Translations under genes and position numbers: made by a program
Source: Glebionis coronaria
Taxonomy: Eukaryota; Streptophyta; Magnoliopsida; Asterales; Asteraceae
Direction: 5' to 3'
DNA: 64,000 nt
Assembly: GCA_025667525.1 (NCBI GenBank)
Contig: CM046877.1
Span: forward strand, 263,225,706 to 263,289,705
In this document: positions 44,860 to 58,760 of the stretch, piece after piece
Position numbering within the stretch: the stretch's first letter is position 1
Layout: each line of letters starts with the position of its first letter
The notes under the pieces: model-generated
What the model saw: only the letters and a program-made list of their open reading frames with translations
The model's database searches: none
Told to the model about the DNA's origin: nothing

Positions 44860-45332
44860 GCCTTAGTAGACTTGGATCCATTTGGTTGTTCAACAAGAAT
44901 GGACTTGTTTCTTGTAACAACCCCATGTTCATCCCTTTTAACCTTAAACACCCAGTTTGTCCCAACAAACTTTTCAAGATATTTAAACCTATTGCAAGTC
45001 ATGGAGACACCATTAAAAGTTGATGACTATTCTTGTTTTGGTCTCCATGTTAAGCTAGTTGTGGCATTTTCATACCAAACCTAGTTCTGTCAGCGGCTGG
45101 TTTTGCCCTATCAGTGGATGAGTTTCCTGTCAGCGGGTGAATTAGGGTTTGCTACAGGGACCCACTGTTTGTTAGACCAAGTGTTGATCTTTTGGAAGGG
45201 TCTTTGGCCTTGGGTATTAGTTACCTTAGATAAGTAAGGAGCTGATCTAGTGGCCTGAGGTCTAGTATGAACATAAGGTTAGGGTTGACCTGAGTTGACC
45301 TATTGTCAACGACTGGTTTGTATCCGCTGACA
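44860..45332 (-). pseudogene. Remnant of gag/protease junction of the SIRE-like element
   Basis: Short phrases such as KAWVPKEN and NKQWVPVANP on the minus strand, typical of the stretch between gag and protease, among stops. TGTCAGCGG motifs at about 45090-45135. It ends abruptly at the gypsy LTR. Confidence 0.45.
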
Positions 45333-47952
45333 TGTGAGATCTCGTATTTTCCTGGTAATTATTTTACTCTTATACATTATTTTAATCATTGTTAATACTT
45401 TATTCAAAATTATAAAATTATTTTTATTTTATAATTCCATATTTATTTAAATCAAATATTTTGATTTAAAAGCACCGCGTGTATTTTTACAAAAGTCTAC
45501 TTGAATCAACCGAACGAGAACCGAGGGCTATATATTTCGACCTAAAGATGTTAATCTTTACATTGTAGTAAGTCCAGACCGATAACGGGCACAGTAATAA
45601 ATTCTTGTATTTCACATTTTTACTATCGATTGTTTCAATGTTCGATGTTTTCGATGTTTCCTTTTAATGACGTGTTAAGTCGAGTCGAGAGTCTATATTA
45701 TCATATTTAGGGTGCGTTTTAACTTTTGAAAAGTATTTTCACGAAACCCGAGTCCTATAAATATTTGTAAAATTGACTAATAGTCATTTCCCGCTTTTTA
45801 ACAAAGTATTTACTTTATTGTCCTAAAGTTTCAAACTTTACAAGTTATACCCTTATACCTAGCCACCATATATAAACTTCATTTTTACTTCCACTAACAC
45901 ACACTAACCAGTTTATAAAAATCAAACAACACAAACTCTCTCCCTACCCTTGTTGCCGTGATCTACCACCCAAAAACAACCCTCAATCATCATCATCTAA
46001 TTTGATTTAACAAAAACAAATTCTAGACCAACTCCTAAAATTGAAAGGTGATCCTAAACATACAAAATTTTTACACATGCAACTACTTTTCATGTTTGAT
46101 GATTTATTGGTTGGGTTGATGTTTGATCATTGCTTATATGATGATCATGGCTAAATTTTATTGTTTTGATGTTTAAAAATTTAAGATTTTGATTTTGATC
46201 TTTTGTTTTTGATGCATTAAAGGGTTAAGGTTGTTAGAGGATGATTATAGGATGTTAGTGGTAGTAGAAAATGGTTGGATTGTGTTGAAAAAGTGTTTTG
46301 TTATGATTTTCAAGGTGGTGATTTTAGGCAGAAAGTCAAGGTTGATTTTGGATATTTTAAACTTGGTTTATTAATATACTAATGAGATAGGTCTGTAGAG
46401 ATTTTTCTTACCTTTGATTTGATATAAAATAGAGCTTCTAACTCTAAACGTGGAAGAAGTTATGCTAGTTTGATTATTCGTGTACCGGGAGACGAGTATC
46501 GGTACAATTTAAAGTTGTTTTCGATATTTGGATCGAATCTCAGGGACTATAAGTTGAGTTTTAAAAATAGTCAAAGGCTGTTCTTGGGTACTAAACCTAG
46601 GGTTGTGAGTCTATTATCAAACTGAAGTGTCGGTTTTGTAAACGGTTTTGATTAGAAAGGTCAAAATGGTTTTACGAGTCAAAGACGTAATTCTGTCCGG
46701 TTTTTGTAGCTCAAAGATGTGTCGGGCAGGGAGTCTTAGAAGTAAAAACTTTTGACAAGATTTTTATAAGGCTTTCTATAGATAGTAAGTGAGCTTCTCA
46801 GTTAGTACCATAAACGTTTGATGTGTCTAAGTGAGGTAAAACAGCCCGTAGATTTGGTATGTGCCGGCAGTTTTTAACGAAAGAATTTTCTAGTAAAAGT
46901 AAACTTTTTGAAGTGTCACTTGCATGGATTTTCTTGCGTGTCTTGACATGGTTTATGTACTAGTTTAATTCAAGTGTTTTCTAAACATTTATTTTCATGT
47001 CTTCTAAACTTTCGCGTCCCGTTATCGTAGGTCTCGTATGACTTAAAGTTGCCTGGTTTTCCGTTGTACTACTGAGCCCTCCAGTTCCGCGTTAATTCCA
47101 CCTTATAGCTGAGGTGAGTTCATAGCCCCTTTAGCTACTTGTTCATTGTTTCAAAATGCGGGGTGAGATTATCATGTTGGAACACAACCTTTTAAACTGT
47201 ATGCTATCTAGAACTGTATGTTGCCAGATGAATTCATTGGTATTATTGCTTTTAGTCTATAGCCTTAAGTTTCCTCTCCTGATCATGAACCGTTAATTGT
47301 CCCGTATGCTTTGCGCTAAGCGCGAATGTTGTGGGTGGATCCATCAGGATTGACTATCCCCGTCTCGATTACCTTGACGCACTTACATTTGTTTATACTT
47401 GAGTATTTAGGCTGAATACTCACTAGAAGAACTTACATTCAGTTAAGCTTCGGTTCATGAACTAAATAGAAATAATATATATCATGACTATGGAGAATGT
47501 ACATAGTCACCCCCCTTATTGTTTACGAACTTATTGTGTTCCATTAATTTGTTTAAAACCTATGAATATCACTCAACTTTTTGTTGACGGGTTTTACATG
47601 TTTTAATCTTAGGTAATAATGCTTAATGTGATTGGATGAGGTACCGCAGGATGTTGGCAGCTTGGAAAGATCTGTGTTGTGATATATTTATGCTTTTGTT
47701 ATAAATGACGTTGTCAAAGTCTTCTGCTTATCTTTTGTTATCGTAAAACTTTAAAAACCATGATGCTATGGTATTTTGATATGTTATAAAACTTGTGGGA
47801 CCGATGCTTTTAAACTCTGATATAATGTGATGTAATATATATGTCTTTTATTACGTCATTTTTGTGTCATTTATAACTCATTGTTACTTGTACCTTGACG
47901 TGTGACCCCCTCGTTGCCGAGTTGTTCTATGTCAGATTCTGGGGGTCTCACA
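45333..47952 (+). repeat. 5' LTR of a Tekay-type gypsy element, rest lost
   Basis: 2620 bp with inverted ends TGTGAGA...TCTCACA. TATATAAA at 45869-45876 gives the plus direction. Directly after it GATTGGTATATG resembles the tRNA-Met primer site (ATTGGTATCAGAGC), so this is a 5' LTR followed by lost interior, not a solo LTR; flanking pentamers (TGACA and GATTG) do not match. No TATA-linked inverted repeat is seen here. Confidence 0.65.
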
Positions 47953-47961
47953 GATTGGTAT

Positions 47962-47988
47962 ATGATATGAGTGATTTACTCATATCAT
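47962..47988. other. 11-bp perfect palindrome with 5-nt loop
   Basis: ATGATATGAGT, GATTT, ACTCATATCAT, ten bases after the LTR at 45333-47952. It may be the truncated edge of that element or the end of another repeat. Confidence 0.5.
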
Positions 47989-48842
47989 TTGTATCTAAAA
48001 TCAAACAATAAATGCATAAAATATATGAATATTGCCTTGTATATGTGTTTTTGTTGTTTAATGTGTGTAGGTACCGAAGTTCACGAAAACCAGCAAAATC
48101 GACACGAGTTTTGAAGTAAAGATCAAGGAAGCCAAAATTGAGTCCGTTTTTAGTAGATTTGAATTAATGAAGATTATTTGGGCTTGTCAGACCCACATTT
48201 TGTTAATGGGCCCAAAAGCCCAATAGTGGAATCACTTTGTTACCTTTTACTTTCAAAAGCCCATTATAAAGCCCATTTTAACAAGCTATGTGACGGATGA
48301 ATAGAACTTGGGCCCAAGCCCAAGTGTTAACCAAAAATAAAGAGACATGAGGAAGTGTTTATGGGCTTCATAACCCATTGGGGTTTGCATCAATATCATA
48401 CGGGTAAATTGATTTAAAGTAAAAAGTTTATTTACTTTAATACTCATTCAGTCAAACCATAACTCACCCACACCACTCATATTTCGATACAAACAGAGTA
48501 AATACAACTTCTCTCTCTCTGAAAATAACCCGACACCCAACTATTCACCCAAACCCTAAATAATACAAATTGGGGCTTTCTGATTAAGGGCACGTGAGCA
48601 CTCACACGTTTTTAATTAATTCCCAACTAAACCAGAGCTTGATGATGCCCCTATTTGGGTGACGTGGCTCTCCTTCTCTCATGTGATTGGTCCAAACAAC
48701 TCACCCACCTTCACTCCTCCAATAAGAAGATGACACATCAGCTATCAAGTAGCACAACTAGCACACATCCTTGCCAAGTTGGCAATCCGTGTGCTAGTGT
48801 GTGTATATCATCCGCAAGATCAAAGGAAAGAAGAGAAGATGC
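47989..48842. other. Stretch of unknown origin
   Basis: No conserved ORF, LTR or gene. It contains repeated GGGCC/AAGCCCA phrases (48180-48330). A plus ORF at 48655-48894 has no features. Confidence 0.3.
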
Positions 48843-49210
48843 TGTTGTCCCTAAATATGATGATTCTTTAAGAATAAAAAAGAAAGAAAGGTAGATAAAA
48901 GATGAATTCTAGAGAGAGAAGTGTGTGATAACTTGTGAAATATTAGATTAAGAGAAATAGAATAACCAATCAACCTCTCCTTACATACAAGGAGAGGTTT
49001 ATATAGCCTTGCCTACATGTGGCATGATGGGTTATATGATAATGGGCCGGACTTTCCTTTTGGGCTTTGGTTACATATGAATGAACCTTAGCTTAAAGTT
49101 AAGCCCGTAATACACGACTAACCTACTACCTATTAAAACGTTCTAATATATGTTACATAATAAACATATGACCGAACATTCTTGTTTGACTCAATATTTT
49201 GAGGCTAACA
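48843..49210 (-). repeat. Copia-type LTR, 368 bp
   Basis: On the minus strand it begins TGTTAGCCTCAAAATA after the purine tract TGGGGGAGAT (49220-49211) and has TATATAAA at 49005-48998. The left end at TGTTGTCCC (48843) is chosen for TG/CA symmetry only. The interior of the element is cut at 49290 by element D. Confidence 0.5.
48972..49005 (-). promoter_or_regulatory. TATA box fused to inverted repeat, copia LTR
   Basis: Minus strand TATATAAACCTCTCCTT, loop GTATGT, AAGGAGAGGTT: an 11-bp perfect stem (48999-48972) whose first arm overlaps the TATA box. Confidence 0.65.
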
Positions 49211-49220
49211 ATCTCCCCCA

Positions 49221-49260
49221 ATGAGAGGTCATTACCCTTTATGAGAGGTCATTACCCTTT
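49221..49260. repeat. 20-bp tandem duplication
   Basis: Two exact adjacent copies of a 20-bp unit starting ATGAGAGGTC. Confidence 0.9.
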
Positions 49261-49733
49261 GTCATTTGGAAATTTGTAGAGATTACTAATTGATAGGTGT
49301 GAAAACACCCATCCTTTTACCACTTAATTATAATAATAACCAAGCCAAAACGTGTATTTTATGTCGTAAAAGTCGGAATTATGCGTGGTTTGTGTTTTTA
49401 TTGTGTTTTAGGGCCAAAAGATGAAAAAGGAAGAAAACATGGGCTTTCACGGGCTTTTATCGAAGAAAACGAGAAAAGACGAAGTCGAAAGATCAAGAGT
49501 GCAAAAAGAACGGAAGTTCAAGGCCTATTCTGAAGATTTATCGAGGAATAAGTCTAAAGACGGAAGTTTAATGAAGTCGAAGAACCAAGTCTGAAAGAAG
49601 AAAATTATAAGACAAGTTCAATTTATATCGACAAATCCCGAGACGACGTCGAGAAAGACAAAGAATTTAAATCGAGTCGAGACGAAAAGAAAAGAAAGAA
49701 GACAAGCCACCAACCCTATCAATTCTCCTCTCC

Positions 49734-49766
49734 TATAAATACCACCCTCACTTGTCATTTGAGGGT
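49734..49766 (+). promoter_or_regulatory. TATA box plus inverted repeat, element D 5' LTR
   Basis: TATAAAT, then ACCCTCA (49744-49750) and TGAGGGT (49760-49766), 7 bp, extendable to 9 with one bulge. Repeated in the 3' LTR (55360-55392). Confidence 0.6.
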
Positions 49767-50219
49767 TGGTTAGTTAGTTTAGATTAGGAGTAGTGTAGAT
49801 TTAATTTCTCTCTCTAGTTTTTACTTTCTCTCTCTAGATTAATGTTTAGAATCTTTTTAATTTCATGTTTTTAAATTGTTGAATCTTGAATCTTTATAAT
49901 CTTAATCAAGCTTTTCAATAATCTCATCCTTCCTTTCTTGTTTTGATTTGATAAATTTACTTTTATTGATTTGGTTGTGTTTTTGAGTTTTTGATAGATT
50001 TGATTAAGTGGATTTTGATTGATTTGGTTTTTATTGTTAGTTTTATTGATTTGGTTTTTATTGTTAGTTTTATTGATTTAGTTTGATTGTTTATTGTTAG
50101 TTGATAATTAGTGGTTAGTTTGGTTTAATCTTTAGATTTAATTTGGTTGATTTTGGGTTAAATTCACGTTCCTAGAATTTAGGATCTTATAATTTTCGTA
50201 ACTGTTTAATTTTTCCCAG

Positions 50220-50510
50220 TTTTTCCCGAACGAGTAAATTTTTACCGAAGGAGCTTGATTTTTACCGAACCAACATATTTTCCCGAATGAACAATTTTTA
50301 CCGAACCAACTATTTTTCCCGAACGAGTGTTTTTCTCGAATGAACTAAAAAAATACCGAACCAAGGTTTTTTAAAAAATATACCGAATGAGTGTTTTTGA
50401 AAAGTTTTTCCGAATGAGTGTTTTGTGAAAAATTTCCCGAACCAAGCAATCTTGTAAACATTCCGAACCAAGCAAATTCAAAAATATTCCGAATGAACAT
50501 AACAATTGAC
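50220..50510 (+). repeat. CCGAAY array in the LTR of D
   Basis: Thirteen units of the type TTTTTCCCGAACGAG, TTACCGAACCAAC or TTTTCCGAATGAG in about 290 bp, with T runs between. It lies downstream of the promoter, so it is in the transcribed leader. Confidence 0.7.
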
Positions 50511-51101
50511 ATGCTTGCCTACTTGCTTTTATGTTTTCCCGCCACTTCCAGCTCCCAGCCTGCTTGGCTGCTTGAGCTAGCTGCTTGCTAGCTTGTTTAT
50601 TTATTAAATTGTTCCGTAATTGTTTAGTTTAATCTGAAAGTTGTTTCGATTTTTATTCTGAAAGTCACTTATTTTTAGTTATATTTTTCGTCAAATTTTA
50701 ATATTAGTATTTTCTCGTAATGTTTAAGTTTTATCTTTTATTTAGTACCCGCTTTAGCTTTTACCTCGTTTAGTTTTAAAGCACTCCGTTAGTTTTATTT
50801 TCTCCTTTTTCATTAGGTTAATTTTATTTTTCAGTCGAAAGTTAATTTCTTCTTTTAGTTTTATTTTTATTAATTGTTTCGTATTAATTTACGTTTTATT
50901 ATTTATATTGTTTCGTTATTATTAGTTAATTGTTTTTAGCTTATTTTTATTACGTTTCGCTCTTACATTTTAAGTAGAAATAGAAAACCAAACTTCCCTT
51001 TTTCTTAACCAAAACCAATTGAGTCACACATTTAACCGGAGATCAGTTCGATTAGACACCGAGAAAACGTACTTTTTAACTAGCAAAATCATAGTATTAA
51101 A

Positions 51102-51116
51102 TGGCACCGCTTCCGG
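51102..51116 (+). other. Primer binding site of element D
   Basis: TGGCACCGCTTCCGG, a two-base variant of the tRNA-Asp type site in element C. Confidence 0.7.
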
Positions 51117-51330
51117 CTCTTTTCGTGAAGATTAACGGTTTTTGTGAGAGACGCGTTCGATTTTGGGATTCGTTCACTCTTGAACGTTATTTTTCTTGCT
51201 CAAAAATTTTCAAAAATCCTAAAAAATAAAAAATTTCAAAAATCCCAAAAACAATTAAAAAATCATAAAAATCATTTCTTTTTGAAAGTTTTGCACCAAA
51301 AATATTCTTCTTGCTTATCTATTGTTCTTA

Positions 51331-52889
51331 ATGAATTCGTATGTTGCTTGTGATGCAGGGTGTGGAAGACCATTGTATGGCTTTCAAACATGTCAATGGT
51401 GTACATGTGAGCGGTGTGGAAATGATATCGACAATACACAATTTGGATTTTTTCCCTCGTACAATTCGATTAACTCATCCTTTGCTTCTAATGCACTTAC
51501 TCCACCCTCTTGCATATATTGTGGAAGCGATTCTCATTGGCATGTTTCGTGTCCAATTCGATACCCGTCTCATGGCGAGCAAGAACTGAGTTACAATTAT
51601 GACAATGGTAATAGCTATCTACAAGAAGCACCGGGTTTTCCTCAATACCTGTATTGCAACAATTGTGGGGGCCCGCACGATACTTCTTATTGTCAGCCGA
51701 TGAATTATTATGAGCCAAATCCGTGTTCTAATTCTTTTCAACCGATGATTTATGATGGACCACATCCGTGCTATTATTCTGGTTTTCATAATTTTGAGCC
51801 CCCACAATACACCCTCGATCATCAACCTTCTTTGAATCCGAATGACGAAACACACACCCTTATTTTGCAACTTCAAGAAGCCGTGGTTGAACTAAAAGAA
51901 ACATGGGAGGAGGAAAAGCGACAGCAACAAGAGCAAGTATCTAATCTTAGTGATTATACTCCTCCTCTTGTGCGTCCTTACTACTATTATGATGATGACA
52001 AGGATGATATCTATGATCTCAACCCATCTTCTGAGATTACTACTCCTACTCTTGATCTCCCTAATGCGTCTAAGGATAGTGATACATCGAGTGAGATTAG
52101 TGATTTTGGTCTTGATAAATTTTTTGATAAGGTTTGTGATGCACCGAATTTGTGGAGCCTATGGACGAGGTCGCTCTTAATGATAATGATTTTTCTCCAT
52201 GCTATGAGAATTTCACCTTTGAAATTTCTCAATCTCCTCCGGGAGATGAAGGCGATGTTGATTTATTCTCTCCGACATACGAGAAGTTCCCCACTGAACT
52301 TGGTCTTGTTGATGAGGTGGAAGACGTTATTCTTCGCAACAAATTATTGAAAGTTCATCTTCTTATTGCTAAAATTGAAGCATTGAATTCTACTCCTATT
52401 TCTGAGTCTTTACCCCCATCTACTACCCCTATTGAGAATAATGACACATTTATGGAAGAAATCGACATTCTATCAATACCTCCCGGTATTGATGATGATG
52501 ACACGGAGGGGGATATTCTTTTTGATAATTTGCTGCATGAAGATATTGTCCCAAGTCCCCCTCCCGAGAACCTTTCATCCACTCCTTTAGAGACCATTAC
52601 GGAGGATGAGTGCTTTGACCCGGGAGGTGACATTGACTAATTTATGATTGATAACCTTACGGCTTTGCCACTTTCTAAGCATCAATTTTCTTTGGGGGAT
52701 GACAATTTGCTTACTTTACCCACCCCACCTCCCGTGGATCATGATTTCACATACTTTTCGTATGTTGAAAGGACTTTTCTACCATTCAAGACTTATCCTC
52801 ATGCCTCTCCTTTATTATTTTCCTCCGGGAACGAGGACAAGGTCTTTGATCTCGGTATTACATTTGAGGCTTCCCCATGGACCATTTAA
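51331..52889 (+). pseudogene. Cysteine-rich acidic protein of element D, broken
   Basis: Homologue of the ORF at 6737-8128. ATG at 51331. N-terminal CQWCTCERC cluster and knuckles CIYCGSDSHWHVSC and CNNCGGPHDTSYC; some cysteines of the A copy are replaced (FFPSYN where A has CPLCN). A one-base loss near 52150 shifts the frame; the shifted frame is acidic and reads EDECFDPGGDID, then stop TAA (52638-52640), then continues to SGNEDKVFDLGITFEASPW at 52889. The A copy shows that this was one protein. Function unknown; knuckles suggest nucleic acid binding. Confidence 0.7.
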
Positions 52890-54898
52890 TTCGGGGACGA
52901 GTCAGGCTTGTGACTCGGTTTACAAAAACAAGCGCTTCTCGGGAGGCAAACCGAGTATCTATCCTTTTTATCTGTTTTCCTAATAAGTGTAAGGGGAGAC
53001 CCTAGTGGGTGATTGTTGTTTTCTTTCTTATGATATGCAAGGATTGGAGCTTTCAAAGATTCACTTTTGACGACCCGTGATTCCGTGTACCCGTCTTCCC
53101 GGTTCTATCCTAAACTCTTTTGATTCACTATTTTATATTCTTCAATATTAAAACAGGAATCACTTTAGTTATCTCTTCCTTAGCAAGATTTAAACAACGT
53201 GCACAATGTCCTAAGTGTAGGGGAGTTTACTCCCACATGCTTAAACATTGAGGACAATGTTTATATTAAGTGTAGGGGGGACTTCTATCGAAGTTAAGTG
53301 GGCTTTTCCTTGTATTTGTCCTCATTTTAACCGGAAAATTGATTTTTCGACATGTTTCAAAATTTTTGATCTATTTTGGCCTAGTAGTTTTTCCTTTGTT
53401 ATAGTTATTTTCTTTCTTTACTAGAATAAATTTTGAATAAAGTGGTTTCAATTTTTAAACGTTGTGAATCTTTTGACTCAACCTGAGTTTACTATAGTTT
53501 ACTCTAGCTAGTATACTTAACGTGTTTATGTCAAGTTTTGCTAGGCTTTTATATAGGGAACTTTAAAACGCGAAAGTCTTAACTCTTACGGGTTAAGAAC
53601 AAGAACTTTTCGCAAGTTCCTATAATTGATCCTAGAAATTCGTTTATCAAGGGAACTTTAAAATGCGAATTCTGAAACTTGAAAAAGTCTAAGAAGTTGC
53701 AAGATCCGATAGATGACTTGAAAACCCAAAACTTTGATTTAATTGGCTAAGCATCCACGAGTCTCATTCCTTGAGATTTTAAATTGTGGAAAACTAGAGA
53801 TGATAGAGTCAATTATAAGTTTGGTATTCTTTCATGAATTTATGTGAGTTGATTATAAGCTTTTTCTCCCATCGCTTGTTAATAAATATATTTGCAATAA
53901 ATAAGGTTGTACGATTTGAAAAGTTACTTAACTTCTAGCACAAGATCGTTTAAAAGTTTCTCGGTATTAATTAGATTTCATAGCCAAGGCATAACTTATT
54001 GAAGCGGGATGCGAAGATTGGCGAGTCCGAAAAGGCCCTAACAAGGCCTGAGGGCTACATTTTCTTGCTAATGATCCAAAAGTGATGTGAAGTATCATTT
54101 ATCAAAAATCAATATGAAGGATCTAGAAACACGACGAAAAGCAAATACTCCCCAAAAGATCATGGAGAAGTCTATCCGAAAAGACCCTAGCAAGCTATGA
54201 GGATAAATAGATCAAAGTCCTAAAAGGAGGCGGATCGTTGTATATCAAAATCCAAAATAAAGATTGGAGAAAAATGAAGAAGTCGTGGTCCAAGTATGAA
54301 GAATCTCTCAAAAACTTCAAGTGAAGAAATTCCTATCATGAAGAGAAGACCATAATTTCAAGAACGTCTCTCAAGATTTGAAGTATGAAGTCACTGCCAA
54401 ATATCGGTCCGAGAAAGGTCTCAAATCGTGAAGCGAGTTATGCCAAGATATGAACTTTAAAAGGTCCCGAGAAGTAGGTTTAAAAGATTTTGTCCTTTAG
54501 CTAACTATTGATTAAATCGTCCCACTTTATTTTCAGCCTAAATAACTATCGTAATAAGTCAACAATACATCCTCGTGATCATTTAAGACAACAATAAAAC
54601 ATAAGAGATACACTTAGGAATAAGGGAGTCTAAGTGAATAATTGGGCCACATGAGTTTGTGTTAGTTTGCTAACTTATAATAACAATGATCTCGTTTTTA
54701 AGCTTGGTTTGGGGAACGTGAAACTTGAGGAAGATAAACATTCATGACAATCCAAAGCCTCAATGTAAGTCTTTAATCTCTTTATTTGTTTTTCTTCCTT
54801 TAATTATGTTTAATAAAGGCCAAGGTGGGTTAATTATGATGGAAAATGTAAATCTTGCTTTGTAATTAATGCATTGCATGAGGGCATTGCAATGGTCA
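52890..54898 (+). other. Noncoding 3' region of element D
   Basis: Post-ORF hairpin CGAGTC-N8-GACTCG (52898-52917) and AACAAGCGCTTCTCGGGAGG; PPT-like tracts at about 52985, 53213 and 53267; hairpin TAAACATTG/CAATGTTTA (53242-53263). Collinear with B, and lacking the element C insertion. Confidence 0.65.
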
Positions 54899-54911
54899 AG
54901 TGTAGGGGATT
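54899..54911 (+). other. Polypurine tract of element D
   Basis: AAGTGTAGGGGAT-type tract ending at the LTR start TGATAGG. Confidence 0.75.
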
Positions 54912-56115
54912 TGATAGGTGTGAAAACACCCATCATTTTACCACTTAATTATAATAATAACCAAGCCAAAACGTGTATTTTATGTCGTAAAAGTCAGAAT
55001 TATGCGTGGTTTGCGTTTTTATTGTGTTTTAGGACTAAAATATGAAAAAGGAAGAAAACACGGGCTTTCACGGGCTTTTATCGAAGAAAACGAGAAAAGA
55101 CGAAGTCGAAAGATCAAGAGTTCAAAAAGAACGGAAGTCCAAGGCCTATTCTGAAGATTTATCGAAGAAAAAGTCTAAAGACGGAAGTTTAATGAAGTCG
55201 AAGAACCAAGTCTAATTAAAGAATAAAATTATAAGACAAGTTCAATTTATATCGACAAATCCCGAGACGACGTCGAGAAAGACAAAGAATTTAAATCGAG
55301 TCGAGACGAAAAGAAAAGAAAGAAGACAAGCCACCAACCACCTATCAATTCTCCTCTCCTATAAATACCACCCTCACTTGTCATTTGAGGGTTGGTTAGT
55401 TAGTTTAGATTAGGAGTAGTGTAGATTTAATTTCTCTCTCTTGTTTTTACTTTCTCTCTCTAGATTAATATTTAGAATCTTTTTAATTTCATTTTTTTTA
55501 ATTGTTGAATCTTGAATCTTTATAATCTTAATCAAGCTTTTCAATAATCTCATCCATCCTTTCTTGTTTTGATTTGATAAATTTAGTTTTATTGATTTGG
55601 TTGTGTTTTTGAGTTTTTGATAGATTTGATTAAGTGGGTTTTGATTGATTTGGTTTTGATTGTTAGTTTTATTGATTTAGTTTGATTTTTTGTTGTTAGT
55701 TGATAATTAGTGGTTAGTTTGGTTTAATCTTTAGATTTAATTTGGTTGATTTTGGGTTAAATACGTGTTCCTAGAATTTAGGATCTTATAATTTTCGTAA
55801 CTGTTTAATTTTTCCCAGTTTTTCCCGAACGAGTAAATTTTTACCGAATGAGCTTGATTTTTACCAAACAAACATATTTTCCCGAATGAACAATTTTTAC
55901 CGAACCAACTATTTTTCCCGAACGAGTGTTTTTCCCGAATGAACTAAAAAATACCGAACCAAAGTTTTTTAAAAATATACCGAATGAGTGTTTTTGAAAA
56001 GTTTTTCCGAATGAGTGTTTTGTGAAAAATTTCCCGAACCAAGCAATCTTGTAAACATTCCGAACCAAGCAAATTCACAAATATTCCGAATGAACATAAC
56101 AATTGACATGCTTGC
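54912..56115 (+). repeat. 3' LTR of element D, first part
   Basis: Close match to 49291-50514, including TATA (55360-55366), inverted repeat (55370-55392) and most of the CCGAAY array. It stops after CTTGC (56111-56115), the probable TSD of the Tekay-like insertion. Confidence 0.85.

Positions 56116-58760
<2,645 letters not shown>

Larger units (their letters stand above)
35936..45332 (-). mobile_element. SIRE-like Ty1/copia element with long 3' ORF, truncated and decayed
   Basis: Read on the minus strand: the gag end is missing, cut at 45332 by a gypsy LTR; then protease/integrase (44859-43720), linker, reverse transcriptase and RNase H (43001-41242), a spacer, an additional ORF region (40106-36506), PPT and 3' LTR (36420-35936). 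Enzyme order PR-IN-RT-RH defines copia; the extra ORF after RNase H is the SIRE/Maximus pattern. Many stops and frameshifts. A hAT-type element interrupts the 3' ORF. Confidence 0.8.
49291..51099 (+). repeat. 5' LTR of element D
   Basis: Starts TGATAGGTGTGAAAACACC, ends ATAGTATTA. TATAAAT 49734-49740. The CCGAAY array at about 50220-50510 has 13 units. Confidence 0.9.
49291..56115 (+). mobile_element. Element D: RT-less gypsy element, family 1, 3' LTR interrupted
   Basis: 5' LTR 49291-51099, PBS TGGCACCGCTTCCGG (51102-51116), ORF 51331-52889, noncoding 3' region, PPT, and 3' LTR from 54912 broken at 56115 by a Tekay-like element. It resembles A in protein and B in LTR. The left flanking pentamer is CTAAT; the right end is outside the window. 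Confidence 0.85.

Noticed and set aside
45333..47952. Solo LTR with TSD
   Set aside because: Flanking pentamers do not match and a primer-site remnant follows, so a truncated element fits better.
48655..48894. 79-codon plus ORF
   Set aside because: Serine- and lysine-rich, no known motif; runs into the copia LTR.
50220..50510. CRISPR-like array
   Set aside because: Units are degenerate, about 20 bp apart and without unique spacers, in a plant LTR.
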